From the NCBI RefSeq assembly GCF_014839805.1, contig NC_051130.1, positions 682,001 through 746,000 on the forward strand: DNA of 64,000 nt. The letters run 5' to 3'. Under the pieces are notes generated by a model. That model made no database searches. It was not told the origin of the DNA and saw nothing but the letters and a program-made list of their open reading frames with translations. The position numbers and the translations under genes are program-made. Below, in pieces: positions 32,596-44,673 of the stretch; position 1 is the stretch's first letter, and every line of letters begins with the position of its first letter. Source of the DNA: Manduca sexta. Its lineage: Eukaryota > Arthropoda > Insecta > Lepidoptera > Sphingidae.

Positions 32596-32660
32596 AGGAG
32601 GCCCGTGCTCAGCAGTGGGCAAGTATATAATACAAGGCTGATATAATTATTATTATTATA
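32596..32660 (+). repeat. SINE-A 3' fragment
   Basis: CAGGAGGCCCGTGCTCAGCA ... TATATAATACAAGGCTGATA with an ATT-rich tail. Confidence 0.75.
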
Positions 32661-32682
32661 TTCATCTACGGTATGATGATTA

Positions 32683-32945
32683 CTAGCTGTTGCCCGCGGC
32701 TTCGCCCGCGTGAAGGAGTTTTTAGGGTAAATTTTTTTTTCCGACTTACTTGATATGTGTCGTTATATTATAACATATTACACAAAATCATTATAAATTG
32801 TAGTCTATGTATTATTTTGATGTACAATCAATATCACTGTAAAGTTTCATCCAAATCCGTTCAGTAGGTTTTTTCGTGAAAGAGGAACAAACATACATCC
32901 ATCCTCACAAACTATCGCATTTAGCAGGACTATACGACTATACGT
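32683..32945 (-). mobile_element. Helitron, second family
   Basis: Reads CTAGCTGTTGCCCGCGGCTT at the left, the inverted 3' end with its hairpin. Inside are TTTCATCCAAATCCGTTCAG and CAAACATACATCC. The 5' end near 32945 is approximate. Confidence 0.68.
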
Positions 32946-33413
32946 TTTCATTCAGAGTTTTAGTTGTTTGCATATGTATTAGAAGTAACTGAGAATGGCA
33001 GTAAATTGATTTGGATGGTATTTGGCACTCAAATAGATAACATCTCGGATTAACATTAGAATACTTCTTACTTCCGAAAACTACTAAAACAGAAGGGTGG
33101 AATATAAATGCAAACGGTTTAATTATTATATTTTATTAGACGGTCAACGTTTCGCCTTATACTAGTGCACACAATTGAATGTCCATTGAAATTAATGCCT
33201 TGGGTTTTTATACCCGTCATTTAATAGTTGGATGTCATATCACGAACAATCAACGGCGGACCATAGGCAATATTGATACTGCTGGCTGGCTCGAGTGGAA
33301 GTTGCGTCATTCAACCACCGTGGCATGGCTTTGGCTTGGCCTAGCACATGGCTGCATGGCTGGCTTTGCTTGGCATGTGCTGTGTCGTTACACTACACAA
33401 TATAACTCTTCTA
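32946..33413. other. Non-coding interval
   Basis: Contains a locally repetitive GGCTTTGGCTTGGC-type stretch at 33320-33380. No domain in the overlapping frame. Confidence 0.4.
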
Positions 33414-33500
33414 CTGCCTCAGCGGCGGAGCTGTATTGTGAGCTCGGTACCACACCGTTCTTGAATCGTAGGTTCGAATCCTACGTCGGGTACTAATATT
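33414..33500 (+). mobile_element. SINE-B-like head
   Basis: TACTGCCTCAGCGGCGGAGC ... GTAGGTTCGAATCCTACGTC gives a tRNA-like box B in the SINE-B arrangement. Confidence 0.6.
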
Positions 33501-33524
33501 CGTTTTTTATTTTACACCCTGGAG

Positions 33525-33640
33525 TCTGGATGATGGTTTCCCCCCTGTGACTATGAAGGCTGCAAAGTCTTCGAAATGTCAGGAGAAAATATAAAGACGC
33601 GCGGTAAAATCCAAAAGGTAGTTTAATTTCAAGGTAATTA
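33525..33640 (+). repeat. Family E repeat
   Basis: GTGACTATGAAGGCTGCAAA ... CGCGGTAAAATCC matches 26549-26640 and 63770-63860. Confidence 0.6.
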
Positions 33641-34065
33641 TAAATTATTTCCTGGTTTTTGAAGGCGGTAAAGTTTTTTGTCAATAGTTTTTAAACGAAT
33701 ACATAACCTTAGGAATCGATAAAAAAATTAAAAAACGTCCAATCGAACTGAAGTACAGAAAAAATGTATATCGATAAACTTCATTAACCTCACAACTGAT
33801 TAAGTTTAAATGCACACTGCACCAATTTCGCAGTTAAACGGCAATCGCATTAAACGTTGAACCGAGTTGAAATTGTTCCCGAAACGGTACAATAATATCA
33901 AGTTCGAATACCGAATCGGGTTCTGTAATATAATTTTAGATGTGATCGTAAATTTTGATGGCAAGACGGTAGCGGAGTTTGATCGTACGTGTATACTACT
34001 ACTACCTGTACTACCTGTTTTAGTTGTAGATCAGTTTGTAAATGTAACTATTATTTAAGCACATA
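33641..34065. other. Intergenic DNA
   Basis: Nothing recognised. The 63-residue frame at 33867 has no domain. Confidence 0.45.
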
Positions 34066-34240
34066 AAGCCGGTCCTACGCCTGATATCTCTGCTCATGTC
34101 GGATTGCCGTCTGACCGAACTATGAGAGAGATATCAGCGAGTGTTTGTGTATTGCGCACACAGTTGTGCAATGTAATATCTCCTACGTTGGCTGGTCTCT
34201 GTTGAGATTGGCCGCCATGGCCGAAATTCGGTTAGGAAGG
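34066..34240 (+). repeat. Family G repeat
   Basis: GGTCCTACGCCTGATATCTC ... GATTGGCCGCCATGGCCGAA, matching 31245, 40920 and 60018. Confidence 0.6.
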
Positions 34241-34249
34241 AATCAATTT

Positions 34250-34492
34250 TAATTATTATAAATTAGCTTTTGACTGCGGCGCCATTCGCGAGTAAAAGGT
34301 TTTTCGGGATGAAAGAAGTCTGGAGCACTCAGAAGTAATCTAGCTTCCTAAATTAGAAGATTTAAGAAAACTTAACGAAAACATTAATTTTATATAACTG
34401 TCAATTCTTTGATATAACTGTCAGCGATTGACAGAATGCGCGCTGCAAATTCCCAGTTAAGACGGGACAACTTCTGTCGGGTCAGCTAGTAT
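34250..34492 (+). mobile_element. Helitron-like fragment, third family
   Basis: Ends GGGACAACTTCTGTCGGGTC + AGCTAG before T. The same end appears inverted at 48484-48560 (CTAGCTGACCCGACAGACGT). Confidence 0.6.
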
Positions 34493-34924
34493 TAGTATAA
34501 ATTTAATTACTATTAATATAAAAAGTAATTTGTTACTTCACCTGTGAGGTTAGATAAGTAAAGAACATATGCCGATTTAGTACTTATTAAAATGATTTTA
34601 TTTTCCTCTTGCTTCTTCTGCGATAATCGGATGTTGTTGGATGTTAAACTTTAAACCATTAATTTTTCTATACACACATAAAAACAACAATAATAAATGT
34701 TTAAAATGCCTACACAGTTAACAATATTAGGTATAAAATGATTTTTTAACCGGCCGGTAAATGGAGAGGGATCTGTACTGTGTATTATTTAGTAGTGCTA
34801 AAGGAGGGTAATATGTGATATTAGTAACTCAGAATGGTAATTTACTTTTCAAACACATCTGTACATATTATAAAACTGTTCCTAAAAGCTGTCTGCCTGT
34901 CAATATCAATCAATATCCATATCA
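34493..34924. other. Intergenic DNA
   Basis: Nothing recognised. Confidence 0.45.
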
Positions 34925-35239
34925 ATCAGCCCTGTATTATATACTTGCCCACTGCTGAGCACGGGCCTCCTCTACTACGGAGAGGGATTAGGCCTTAGTC
35001 CACCATGCTGGCCTAGTGCGGGTTGGTAGACTTCACACACCTTCGAAATTCCTATAGAGAACTTCTCAGATGTGCAGGTTTCCTCACGATGTTTTCCTTC
35101 ACCGTTAAAGCGAACGATAAATTCACTAAGAATACACACATGATTTTTTAGAAAAGTCAGAGGTGTGTGCCCTCGGGATTTAAACCTGCGGACATTCGTC
35201 TCGGCAGTCCGTTCCACACCCAACTAGGCTATCGCCGCT
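34925..35239 (-). mobile_element. SINE-A, near full-length
   Basis: Tail CAGCCCTGTATTATATAC at the left; inverted box A (CCAACTAGGCTATCGCCGC) at the right end. Confidence 0.85.
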
Positions 35240-35249
35240 ATATGATATA

Positions 35250-35444
35250 GATTTTTTGTATGATATGTCTGTCTGTATCATATAGATTTTCCCAAAATCT
35301 ACTGAACAAATTTTAAGAAATTTGGTATGAAAGTTTCAACTCCTGGGAAGGTTTATAGGCTACTTTTTATCCCGGGAAAATATATAGCTGGACTTTTGTC
35401 CCGGAAAACTCCTTCACGCAGGTGAAGCTGCGAGCAAAAGCTAG
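35250..35444 (+). mobile_element. Short Helitron, 5' end eroded
   Basis: The interior matches the short Helitron family (TTTCCCAAAATCTACTGAAC ... CCTGGGAAGG). Ends GCAAAAGCTAG before T. Confidence 0.75.
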
Positions 35445-35799
35445 TATCAAATAATTATTAATCAGCATCCTCAAGGTACACTTTATAATTTCTGTAATCT
35501 CCACAAACAGCCGACAATCATTAAAAAATTACAAACTCATACACAAAGGCCGCTAACAAAACCGAAATCCAATTTCTGTCTGCAAGGAACTCTAAAAAAA
35601 CATTGCTATCCCGGTTGCATATGCAAATTGCGACCGAAACCGGCGCTGGAAATGCAGTGGCCATTACATTTTTAATTAACAGCGATAAAACGATCTAATA
35701 CTTGCAATGCATATGAGTTTCTTTGCTATTTTGCGCTATAGCAGCTTGGGTTTGCGGGGATTGAAGTAAATCATAGTAAAGTTTAATTATGCTGCTACA
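35445..35799. other. Intergenic DNA
   Basis: Nothing recognised. Confidence 0.45.
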
Positions 35800-36042
35800 T
35801 TTCTTATACGACCCCGGCAAATCACTCCAATGCACCTGGTGGTAAATGGAGTGGGGTCCAAATAGAATTTCGATTGACGAGATATGATTCCCCCTCGACA
35901 GTGGACACAATTATGCCGGACTATTTGACCTGGGATATACACAGGCTGATCTTGAAACGCGACTTACGTGGGCTACTAAGGCAAGTTTCGAACACTTGTG
36001 TACGGTAGTCACTATCCGGGCGGATATAAAATATATCATAAT
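35800..36042 (+). repeat. Family C repeat
   Basis: TGCACCTGGTGGTAAATGGA ... ACAATTATGCCGG ... ATACACAGGCTGATC ... TATCCGGGCGGATATAAAAT. All copies seen (35.8, 49.9, 53.7, 55.1, 57.75 and 62.35 kb) lie in the same orientation. The class is unknown and there is no coding content. Confidence 0.65.
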
Positions 36043-36644
36043 AGCAAATATTTGTTAAATATTAGAAAGTAGATACAATGGAATGACATGAGGAACAATA
36101 GACAGATAGTTAGGAACCAACCTCATCCAGAACTTTCTATTCAAATCACTGCTTAGTCTTAGTCTACTGCGGTGGGTTCCAAGATCCCATCTCGTTTCCG
36201 CAGGTGTTAGAAATTAAGTATACCCTAGTCACAACGCCTTTCAAAACTGTACACAATAGCGCATGCGCACAGCTGCTTAATATCAACGAGTCTATTTTAA
36301 ATAATTGCCAGCAGATATATTCAGCTTTAGGTTGCACTCGCGAAGCAAGTCACGACACCGGATCCAAACCACGCGTTATCTCACCGGATAAGTTAACGTC
36401 TAGTTGGACTGTTTCCATACAATTTATTAGAATACCAGGGTAATCCAAATAGCGAAGTTCGGCAAAAGTAGAGCGTAGAATTTTACTGTCGCAGTAACAA
36501 TGTTTTTGTAAAACAACAGTAGTACGATACTGACAATTGCTGAAGACTTAATACATTCACTCCTTGTTCTTTAAGATCGCGATACTTTTGAAATTATTGT
36601 GTGGAGTTTTTTTTTTTTATATTTGATTGATATTATTTTAGTCT
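36043..36644. other. Intergenic DNA
   Basis: Nothing recognised. The 79-residue frame at 36204 has no domain. Confidence 0.45.
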
Positions 36645-36936
36645 AAGAGCCCGTGAACCCCAGACCTCCGTTATTTTATAAAAGCTGAAAGTTTGTCAGC
36701 GCATGCTCCCAACACAGGTAACAACGATGGGCCATTATGAAGTTTGGGCTACAGTGGCTTTGGCAGGTACACGGTACTAAAGGTGTGTAAAATACTGATC
36801 GTAGTACCGTGTACCTGTCAAAGCCACTGTAGCCCAAACTTCATAATGGCCCATCGTTGTTACCTGTATTGGCAGCATGCACTGACAAACTTTCAGCTTT
36901 TATAAAATAACGAAGGTCTGGGGTTCACGGACTCTT
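36645..36936. mobile_element. Palindromic (foldback) MITE
   Basis: Arms of about 135 bp: AAGAGCCCGTGAACCCC at the left and GGGGTTCACGGACTCTT at the right. They pair almost throughout, with a central loop of about 22 bases near 36780-36803. Very few arm differences suggest youth or repair between the arms. A target duplication is not clear. Confidence 0.82.
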
Positions 36937-37697
36937 GCTCTATTTAATTAAAATAGATTAATTTATATTTGACAGATTTTAGATTGTTTTTTTTTAGAAT
37001 AACTGTTTTAAGTATTTGATTTCAATGTGTTTGTTAATGCATTGTCAGCTAGTCGTGAGTTTTTGACAGTCTCATTATAGGTATCCACAGGCATGGCCTA
37101 GTTTGGGGACCCCTGACAATACTGAAATGCTTAACTAAGGTATAGCAATTATTGTTTAAGTAATTCTTTACGTTATTATTTCTGTGTCCTTTTTGTTGCA
37201 GTAAAGTTATTATTATATTATTACTATGGTTGTTAAACTAAACATTTATCGAGCTGTGGGCAAATACAAAATGAATTTTGCACTGGCATGCGCGTGTTAC
37301 TTTAGCATGCCAGGGTAATTAAAATCTAGTACAACAAATCCCGGGGGGGGGGGGGGGTGAGAAGATTGAAATACATTATATACTAGAACTAAAATGCCAG
37401 GGTATTTGTAAATCTCATAAAGATAATTCTCAAGAGTGCAGAGGAAAAGATTTCCCTGTTTAACTTGATAAATTCATTAACCAAGCCGCCGATACGTTAA
37501 TTCCCTGATTTAGGGCCAACAGAAACTTTCCAATTCAATTTCTTAGGAAACACATAAATCAAACGGCCTTGATAGAGTTGAATTAATACGGCAACGTGGT
37601 ACGACGTCGCGTTCGTGATGACGTGTTCGATACTAATAAACGACGTGTATAAACGTGTGTGCACGGTAACCGATCCTGACTGCGCTAATATTATTTA
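36937..37697. other. Intergenic DNA with a poly-G run
   Basis: A G homopolymer lies at about 37343-37357. Nothing else recognised. Confidence 0.45.
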
Positions 37698-38249
37698 TCT
37701 ATACATATTATAAAACAATAAATGCGGCGATAGCCTAGTTGGTTGTGGAACGGACTGCCGAGACGAATGTCCGCAGGTTCAAATCCCAAGGGCACACACC
37801 CCTGACTTTTCTAAAAAATTATGTGTGTATTCTTTGTGAATTATCGCTTGCTTTAACGGTGAAGGAAAACATCGTGATGAAACCTGCATACCTGAGTAAT
37901 TCTCTATAAGAATTTTCGGGGGTGTGTGAAGTGTACCAATCCACACTAGGCCAGCGTGTTGGACTAAGGCCTAATCCCTCTCAGTAGTAGAGGGGGCCCG
38001 TGCCCAACAGTGGGACAGTATATAATACAGGGCTGATATTATTACTATATTATAAAACAAGGTCCCATTTCTGTCTGTCTGTATGTTATCGATTTTCTCA
38101 AAATCTACTGAACCGATTTTATGAAATTTAGTATGGGGATAGTATAAGACCCTGGGACGGTTATAGGCTTTCTATCCCGGAAAAATGTGCAGCGGGACTT
38201 TTATCCAGGAAAACTTCTTAACGCGGGCGAAGCCGCAAGCAACACCTAG
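37698..38249 (+). mobile_element. Short Helitron split by a SINE-A insertion
   Basis: The Helitron starts TCTATACATATTATAAAAC at 37698, resumes at 38048 and ends CCTAG before T at 38249. The SINE copy 37719-38047 lies within it. Confidence 0.85.
37719..38047 (+). mobile_element. SINE-A, full-length, with a 13-bp target duplication
   Basis: TATTATAAAACAA flanks it at 37706-37718 and 38048-38060. Box A is TAGCCTAGTTGG and box B is GGTTCAAATCC. Confidence 0.88.
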
Positions 38250-38587
38250 TAAAGATTACCTTTATAAACGTTTTGGTCCCTTAGCATTTCGGTATAGTCC
38301 TGGGAAGAATGTACTATGCTTTATTTATGAACTTAAGGCTCCGGGCAGTCGCTTACAACTTGATGTCACAATTAGGCACTAGGAACCCAAATCTTTCCAA
38401 ATTTAAATCTGTCCCATGATGTGATAGTGGACGTGTCTATTGCTATAGCACATTCTTCAATACCGGACAACTAAAGTGTGTTCTTGAACATATTTTTCGG
38501 GACGGACATTATAATCTTCAGTGGCTTTATAATATCTTTGCATAGCATGACCTTTCCGTGGATAATATGTTAAACTTCTATGTTTTT
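38250..38587. other. Intergenic DNA
   Basis: Nothing clear. 38405-38450 resembles a SINE-B body (CCATGATGTGATAG). Confidence 0.4.
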
Positions 38588-38692
38588 ATCTCTGCACCAC
38601 TTCAGGCTCACTGGTAGAGAATGTCTGTGGCATTAAGTCCGTCTGTACAAGATAATATGTATTAAGTGCAATAAAATAATAAATGTGAGCAA
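38588..38692 (+). mobile_element. 3' tail of the CR1/Jockey LINE
   Basis: TCTGCACCACTTCAGGCTCA ... GAGAATGTCTGTGGCATTAA matches 8430-8480. Only the 3' end is present. Confidence 0.65.
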
Positions 38693-39235
38693 CGAAACAG
38701 ACTATTCACTGTACAATTTAATTACAACCATCACGCTTCTGCTTTTAAACAACAATATCAGAGCATCGGATTCAGGACTCCAGTCCACGTACTTCCACCA
38801 TACCATTATTACAATCAATTACAATATGCATTTCACAATACAAGTAACTACTCTATTTATTTGTCGTCCCCATACTCTGACCATATTATTCTACAAAGGC
38901 ATTTTATATTAAAACTGCAATTAAAAGCAAAATTATAGTACAGAGATAGGAACTCAAAACACGAATACTCCTTTCATCATAATATAAACAGCTGTCAATG
39001 AAGATAAAACTCTGAGACAAAACTACATTCATAGTTTCCACCAGGTGTCCAACATGACGGTGTCCATTTCCCGGTTCGAGGTATAGTTTCGGCTAGTTAC
39101 AAAATTATAATGAATATCTCGCATTATAAAAATAGTTCGGTCTCCGACATATTACATTCTATGTCATAAAAATCGACTGTAAATCCACGCGATATAACGA
39201 CAATTATAAATAATAATAATATATCATATACATAT
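38693..39235. other. AT-rich intergenic DNA
   Basis: Nothing recognised. Confidence 0.45.
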
Positions 39236-39534
39236 ATGTATTATATACTTGCCCACTGCTAAGCACGGGTCTCCTCTACTACTGAGAGGGATTAGGCCTT
39301 AGTCCACCACGCTGGCCTAGTGCGGATTGGTAGACTTCACACACCTACGAAATTCCTATAGAGAACTTCTCAGAGGTTTCCTCACAATGTTTTCCTTCAC
39401 CGTTAAAGCGAACGATAAATTCACAAAGAATACACACATGATTTTAGAAAAGTCAAAGGTGTGTGCCCTTGGGATTTGAACCTGCGGACATTCGACTTGG
39501 CAGTCCGTTCCACTCCCAACTAGGCTATCGTCGC
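39236..39534 (-). mobile_element. SINE-A, slightly deleted
   Basis: The inverted tail at left and inverted box A at right are both present. There is a short internal deletion near 39375. Confidence 0.83.
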
Positions 39535-40726
39535 TTTTTTTAAAGACGTTTAAGTAATATTAAATTAGCAGGCCGATGGAATTACCACGTAAAATCAAAA
39601 ATAAGTTTCAAAGTTTAGCATCAAATGCAATGTACTCAATAAAACTCAATCTGGTAAACACATACTTAGCAGTAGTGGGTCAAATGAGTTAGATAGGGGA
39701 CATACGTGTTTATATTCGGCACAGGCTAGTTTTGATATATGGGAAATAACTGACTGGCTTATCTAGTGAAGTTACTTTCCGATCACCAAGGCAGCAGGGC
39801 GTCTAAGGGCCGTATTTATAGACGTAATTCAGTTTTGTTCTGCTACTTCAGCTGAGACGTTGTCAAAGTAAGTCATCATCTTAAGATGGCTGTTATTTAA
39901 TAAACATCTTTGACATCATTGACATCAACTCGACTCAACTTAAACAACGTCGACTCAACTGAGAATAAACTCTTAAAAGAGAAAAGCTTTGTTTATTGAA
40001 TACTACAATACATTAAATGTCTACTTGAAATTCCACTCAAAGATCACATTTATTTATGAACACGACCTTAAGTCAGGGTTTAATATGGACTACGAACGAA
40101 ACAAAATACGAAAATCTTTCTATTCTCTAATCCACATTGCAGTCCTTTAATTTTGACAAGAATCCATGATTCTTCTATTGATTTAAAAAAGTGATTGATC
40201 AATCGCCAACAAGATTTATAGCACCTCCCTCTTTTTGAATCCCCATTCCTTTCCTTGAATACCGATAAGCGTCCAGGATATTTCGTCTGTTGTTATTTAT
40301 TATAGGCCAATTAACAGGTTATAAAATTGTGTAAAAGCGGCGTTTAAAACAAAACCAATACCCGTATGTTTCCGCGATATCACGGGCTCTATCTAGGTAC
40401 GTGGGATCGTAGTGTAAGATAGCTGTGAGTAAACCCTCTGTAGTGGTTGTGGGGTAACCATTATGAGAACAAACATTGGACGCGGTCAGTGCCTTTCTAT
40501 CTATTGTTTTCTTTTAATACTGGGCTTTTGAGTGTTGTCTAGCGTTTCTTGTATTGCTAGTGATGTGTTTTAGGCACTGAGTTTGAGTGTATGGGTTTCG
40601 CCAAAATGGTTTCTCTGCACCTAATGTTAAGAATAAATTTAAAATAACGATTAATGGAGAATACGTCGACTTTTTGACTGGATGGATTAGTAGGCTGGTT
40701 CAGATTTGGTAATATGCTCCCTGAAT
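39535..40726. other. Intergenic DNA
   Basis: About 39805-40010 looks like an old repeat (GTATTTATAGACGTAATTC ... AAAGCTTTGTTTATTGAA) but has no partner I can name. Confidence 0.4.
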
Positions 40727-41085
40727 GTCTTGGTGGTGTAGTTGTAATTGTACATGGTACAAGTACGACTACCGCGCTTAGGTCGTGGGTTCAAATCCCG
40801 GATCGGATCAAAATATTTGTGATTGGGCTTTTCCATCTTAAAAATTATTTAGTTGCAGCTCGGAGTCAGGAAATTGGCGATGTGTTGCCCCTGTGCCTCG
40901 AAAAGCAAGTAAAGCCGTTAGTCCTGCGCCTGATCTCTGTCCGGTCATGTCAGATCTGTGTCATTCATTCAGTCTGTCCCGTGTATTACACGCACACGTG
41001 CACAATAATATCTTCTGCGCTAGCTGATCTCCGTTGAGATTCCGTCGTGGCCGAAATTCGGCTAGGACGGATTCAATATGCTCCG
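40727..41085 (+). mobile_element. SINE-B-like element with a family G body
   Basis: Head GTCTTGGTGGTGTAGTTG with box B GGTTCAAATCCCGGATCGGA, body GCTCGGAGTCAGG, then family G from 40920. It links SINE-B heads to family G tails. Confidence 0.65.
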
Positions 41086-41349
41086 TATTGCTATGTCCGG
41101 AGTAAGTTCGTTTGAGAAAAACAATTTTCTAACTGATACGTCGGTCAGGGTAACGATCAAGAGAGAGTACCTCGTAGTTTTGTTGTTCAAGTATGGGCGG
41201 TGTTAATGTTGTTTTAGTAATATAAATTCAAAAGATTTGGACTTAGAGGTTCGATGTTTCTTTGTTTCTTATAGATATACCATTAAATAGCATACAGTAC
41301 ATTTTTAATACAAAGGCATTGAGTATAGCATATGTTTTATTGAGTTTTA

Positions 41350-41673
41350 AGCGGCGATGGCCTAGTTGGGTGTGGAACGGACTGCCGAGACGAATGTCCG
41401 CAGGTTCAAATCCCAAGGGCACACACCTCTGACTTTTCTAAAAAATCATGTGTGTATTCTTTGTAAATTTATCGTTCGCTTTAACGGTGAAGGAAAACAT
41501 CGTGAGTAAACCTACACATCTGAGAAGTTCTGTATAGGAATTTCGAAGGTGTGTGAAGTCTACCAATCCACACTAGGCCAGCGTGGTGGACTAAGGCCTA
41601 GTCCCTCTCAGTAGTGGAGGAGGTCCGTGCTCAGCAGGGGGCAAGTATATAATACAGGGCTGATATTATTATA
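41350..41673 (+). mobile_element. SINE-A, full-length
   Basis: GCGGCGATGGCCTAGTTGG head, GGTTCAAATCC box B, TATAATACAGGGCTGATATT tail. Confidence 0.86.
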
Positions 41674-42516
41674 GCATAATATGTTTACCTCATGAAGGGG
41701 TCTAAACTACATTCATAATTGAATATATTTTGAGACTAATTATTGCGACAAAAAACACTAAAATCTTAGAACTATAAATAATGTATAGAAAGAAGGCACC
41801 AGCCATTATTTTTTTTTTAATTACCATATAATTTGTTAGAGACAAAATATTATTAAATATGTTTGTGAAATAAATGCCGAACCACTTAATGGATTTGGAT
41901 AAAATTAGGCACATAAATAGCTAAAGTCATTGTATAACATATAAGCTATTATATACTTCGAAAAGTCGTTACTTATATATTAGGTAAAGATAGTTGACGC
42001 AAGCAGATCGCAAGCACCACTTAATATTTAATACTCAAATTAACACTTTACGACTTATTTGCAGGGAATTTAGTGGGATATTGTTTGAATAGTAATGACG
42101 GTATAGTTAAAGTATATATCCTATAAAATTATAATTTGCTGACACAGCGTTGCGTGCGCGGTTGCCATTGCAAGTTGGTGGGCGAAGCGTGGGCATAGGA
42201 TACTACTTTATTATATCTTATCGTGTTTCAAGTACTTTATATGCAAGCTTTGTAATGTTTAAGTAAAAACCAATAAATCTAACAAGTGCACTTGATGGCA
42301 AGAGGGTTTCGGATAGGATATTGACTGATGAGAAGATCGGACCTCGCAGGCAACATCGGAGGAACTTGAGAATGGGATACTGGAATTCCCCAGCTTTGCG
42401 ATTGCAGGGGACTGCAGAAAAGTAATCTTTTAAAAGAAAAGGAACCCTTTTAGGATGCGTGGGGAGAGGTCAGGAAATGTTTGCGAGCCCTCGTAAGCCT
42501 CAATGTGTAGTTACAA
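41674..42516. other. AT-rich intergenic DNA
   Basis: Nothing recognised. Confidence 0.45.
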
Positions 42517-42817
42517 CTATGAGGTATACACACTGGACTTACGGCCACGGCAAATCCTCCTGTGTATGGGCGTGCATTCGGTGTGAATACGAACCCACAA
42601 GAATTGCCTCGAGGAAGCGATAAGAGGTTTAGTCCTCAGTCGACACAATAATGCCGGCCTGTTTCCGGATATACATAACCTGATGCAGTCATGCGATACA
42701 CTGACGCATACTTGTTTAGACATAAGTAAAGATGTTTTATACGAACATGACAAAATGACCCACTGCACCTGATGGTAACCGGAGTAGAGTCCAGATAGTG
42801 TCGCCTCACGATAGATT
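42517..42817 (+). repeat. Family C-related fragments
   Basis: 42645-42680 (CACAATAATGCCGGCCTG) and 42755-42800 (CACTGCACCTGATGGTAACC) are family C words, out of their normal order. Confidence 0.5.
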
Positions 42818-43137
42818 AATAATAATATCAGCCCTGTATTATATACTTGCCCGCTGCTGAGCACGGGCCTCCTCTACTACTAAGAGGGATTAGGCCTTAG
42901 TCCACCACGCTGGCCTAGTGCGGATTGGTAGACTTCACACACCTTCGAAATTCCTATAGAGAACTTCTCAGATTTGCAGGTTTCCTCACGATATTTTCCT
43001 TCACCGTTAAAGCGAGCGATAAATTCACAAAGAATACACACATGATTTTTTAGCAAAGTCAGAGGTGTGTGCCCTTGGGATTTGAACCTGCGGACATTCG
43101 TCTTGGCAGTCCGTTCCACACCCAACTAGGCTATCGC
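42818..43137 (-). mobile_element. SINE-A, near full-length
   Basis: Inverted tail at left, inverted box A (CCCAACTAGGCTATCGC) at right. Confidence 0.85.
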
Positions 43138-43335
43138 ACTTTACTAGATAGATTACTCCTCGCTAATCAATTACAAATCTCTAAATAACCATAATTAAGA
43201 GGGATCAATGATTGCTATCGATAATTGTACGCAATTGCAAACAATATTCCTTTTTTAAATATATTTCAAAAGACTCATATCGTCAAACCGAGCGGAAATC
43301 CCTTCGGTATTAAGCGTGTTTACACTGTTCTATAA

Positions 43336-44284
43336 TTGTATACGATTATTGCTCGCAATAATCTCTTGAGTAAAGCTTTTGATCTTATAGACCACCAAAT
43401 GCTGCTCAGTAAAATAGAAAAATATGGAATCAGAGGTGTCGCCTATAACTGCGTAAAGAGTTATCTATTGGGGAGAACGCAATGTACAGAAGTAGCTCGT
43501 TTAGTCGGCGTGTCTAGAAATGTACACAATAAAAATCTTTATCGCTCAGAGTTTCGAGAGAAGAATACTGGTGTTCCACAGGGGAGCATCTTAGGACCTC
43601 TTCTTTTCCTGTTATATGTAAATAATCTACCTAATGCTACTAATCATAAATGTCTTCTATTTGCAGATGATACAACCTTAATAATTAAATGTGTTGATAG
43701 AAATAGTTTTGAAACAGACATAAATAATGCAATTTCTGACATAGTTAACTGGTTGAATAAAAATAAATTAATAATAAATATAAAAAAAACTAAAGTAATA
43801 CTATTTAAAAACTATAAAATGGCACCAGTACCTTTAAATATAAAATATGAAACAATAGTAGTGGAAAGTGTCGAATCTAACCTTTTCTTGGGAATAAAAA
43901 TTGATCAACAAATTAAACGAATCTATTAATAAATTAAATAGATTCGTTTATGCTCTCAAAAGACTTAGAAAAACAGTGTCACAAAAGGCAGCTCTAACAG
44001 CTTACCATGGCTTTGTATCTTCCATCTTGTTGTACAGTCTATCACTATGGGGAAATTCAGTGGACTTAAACAGGGCTTTTAAAGTCCAAAAAAAATGTAT
44101 TCGAGCTGTCTGTGGAGTGTGGTTCTTAGAAAGCTGCAAACCATTATTTAAAAAACACAAAGTGCTTCCCTTGCCCTGTTTATATATAATGGAAATTTGT
44201 ATCTTTTTAAGACAGAATCCAAGCTACTTTAAGAGTCATGGGCAAGTGTTAGAAAGAGAGACCAGACATAAAAACCTTATATAA
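43336..44284 (+). pseudogene. LINE reverse transcriptase, broken
   Basis: The first frame (43336-43929) holds KAFDLIDHQMLLSKIEKYGI, TGVPQGSILGPLLFLLYVNN and FADD (43660-43671). A deletion and frame change near 43920 lead to the second frame (43901-44284), the thumb and C-terminal region (FVYALKRLRKTVSQKAAL). Coding similarity continues past the stop at 44282-44284 to about 44467 (IYNKLPSDIKNTDSLTSF). Endonuclease is absent. Confidence 0.83.
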
Positions 44285-44673
44285 TATCCCCAATGCAAAT
44301 CTGTAATGCTCAGCAACAACATGTATTGTATGGCAATAAAAATTTATAATAAATTACCATCTGACATAAAAAATACTGATTCCTTGACATCATTTAAAAA
44401 CAAAATTAATAAGTGGCTTTTATCAAAGTGTTTTTATAACACTAAGGAATACCTTGAACATAAATAAATTTGTCATTATTTAAGTTTTACCAATTATATA
44501 ATGTGAATTACATACTATATAAAAAAAAGCAATGTAAAAGTTACTACTTTATTGAGTACATAGTGTTGTAAAATTGTATTGCACACCGGTACCTATCCCA
44601 GTAGAATGTATTAAAACATTTTGTTACACCTACATTCAGCAATAAAAAAATTGTATTTGTATTTTGTATCAAT
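43340..44673 (+). mobile_element. 5'-truncated LINE (Jockey/L2/CR1 group), degenerate
   Basis: It carries RT sequence followed by a UTR and a TTGTATTTGTATTTTGTATC end, a short-repeat tail in place of poly-A. The 5' edge is approximate. Confidence 0.75.
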
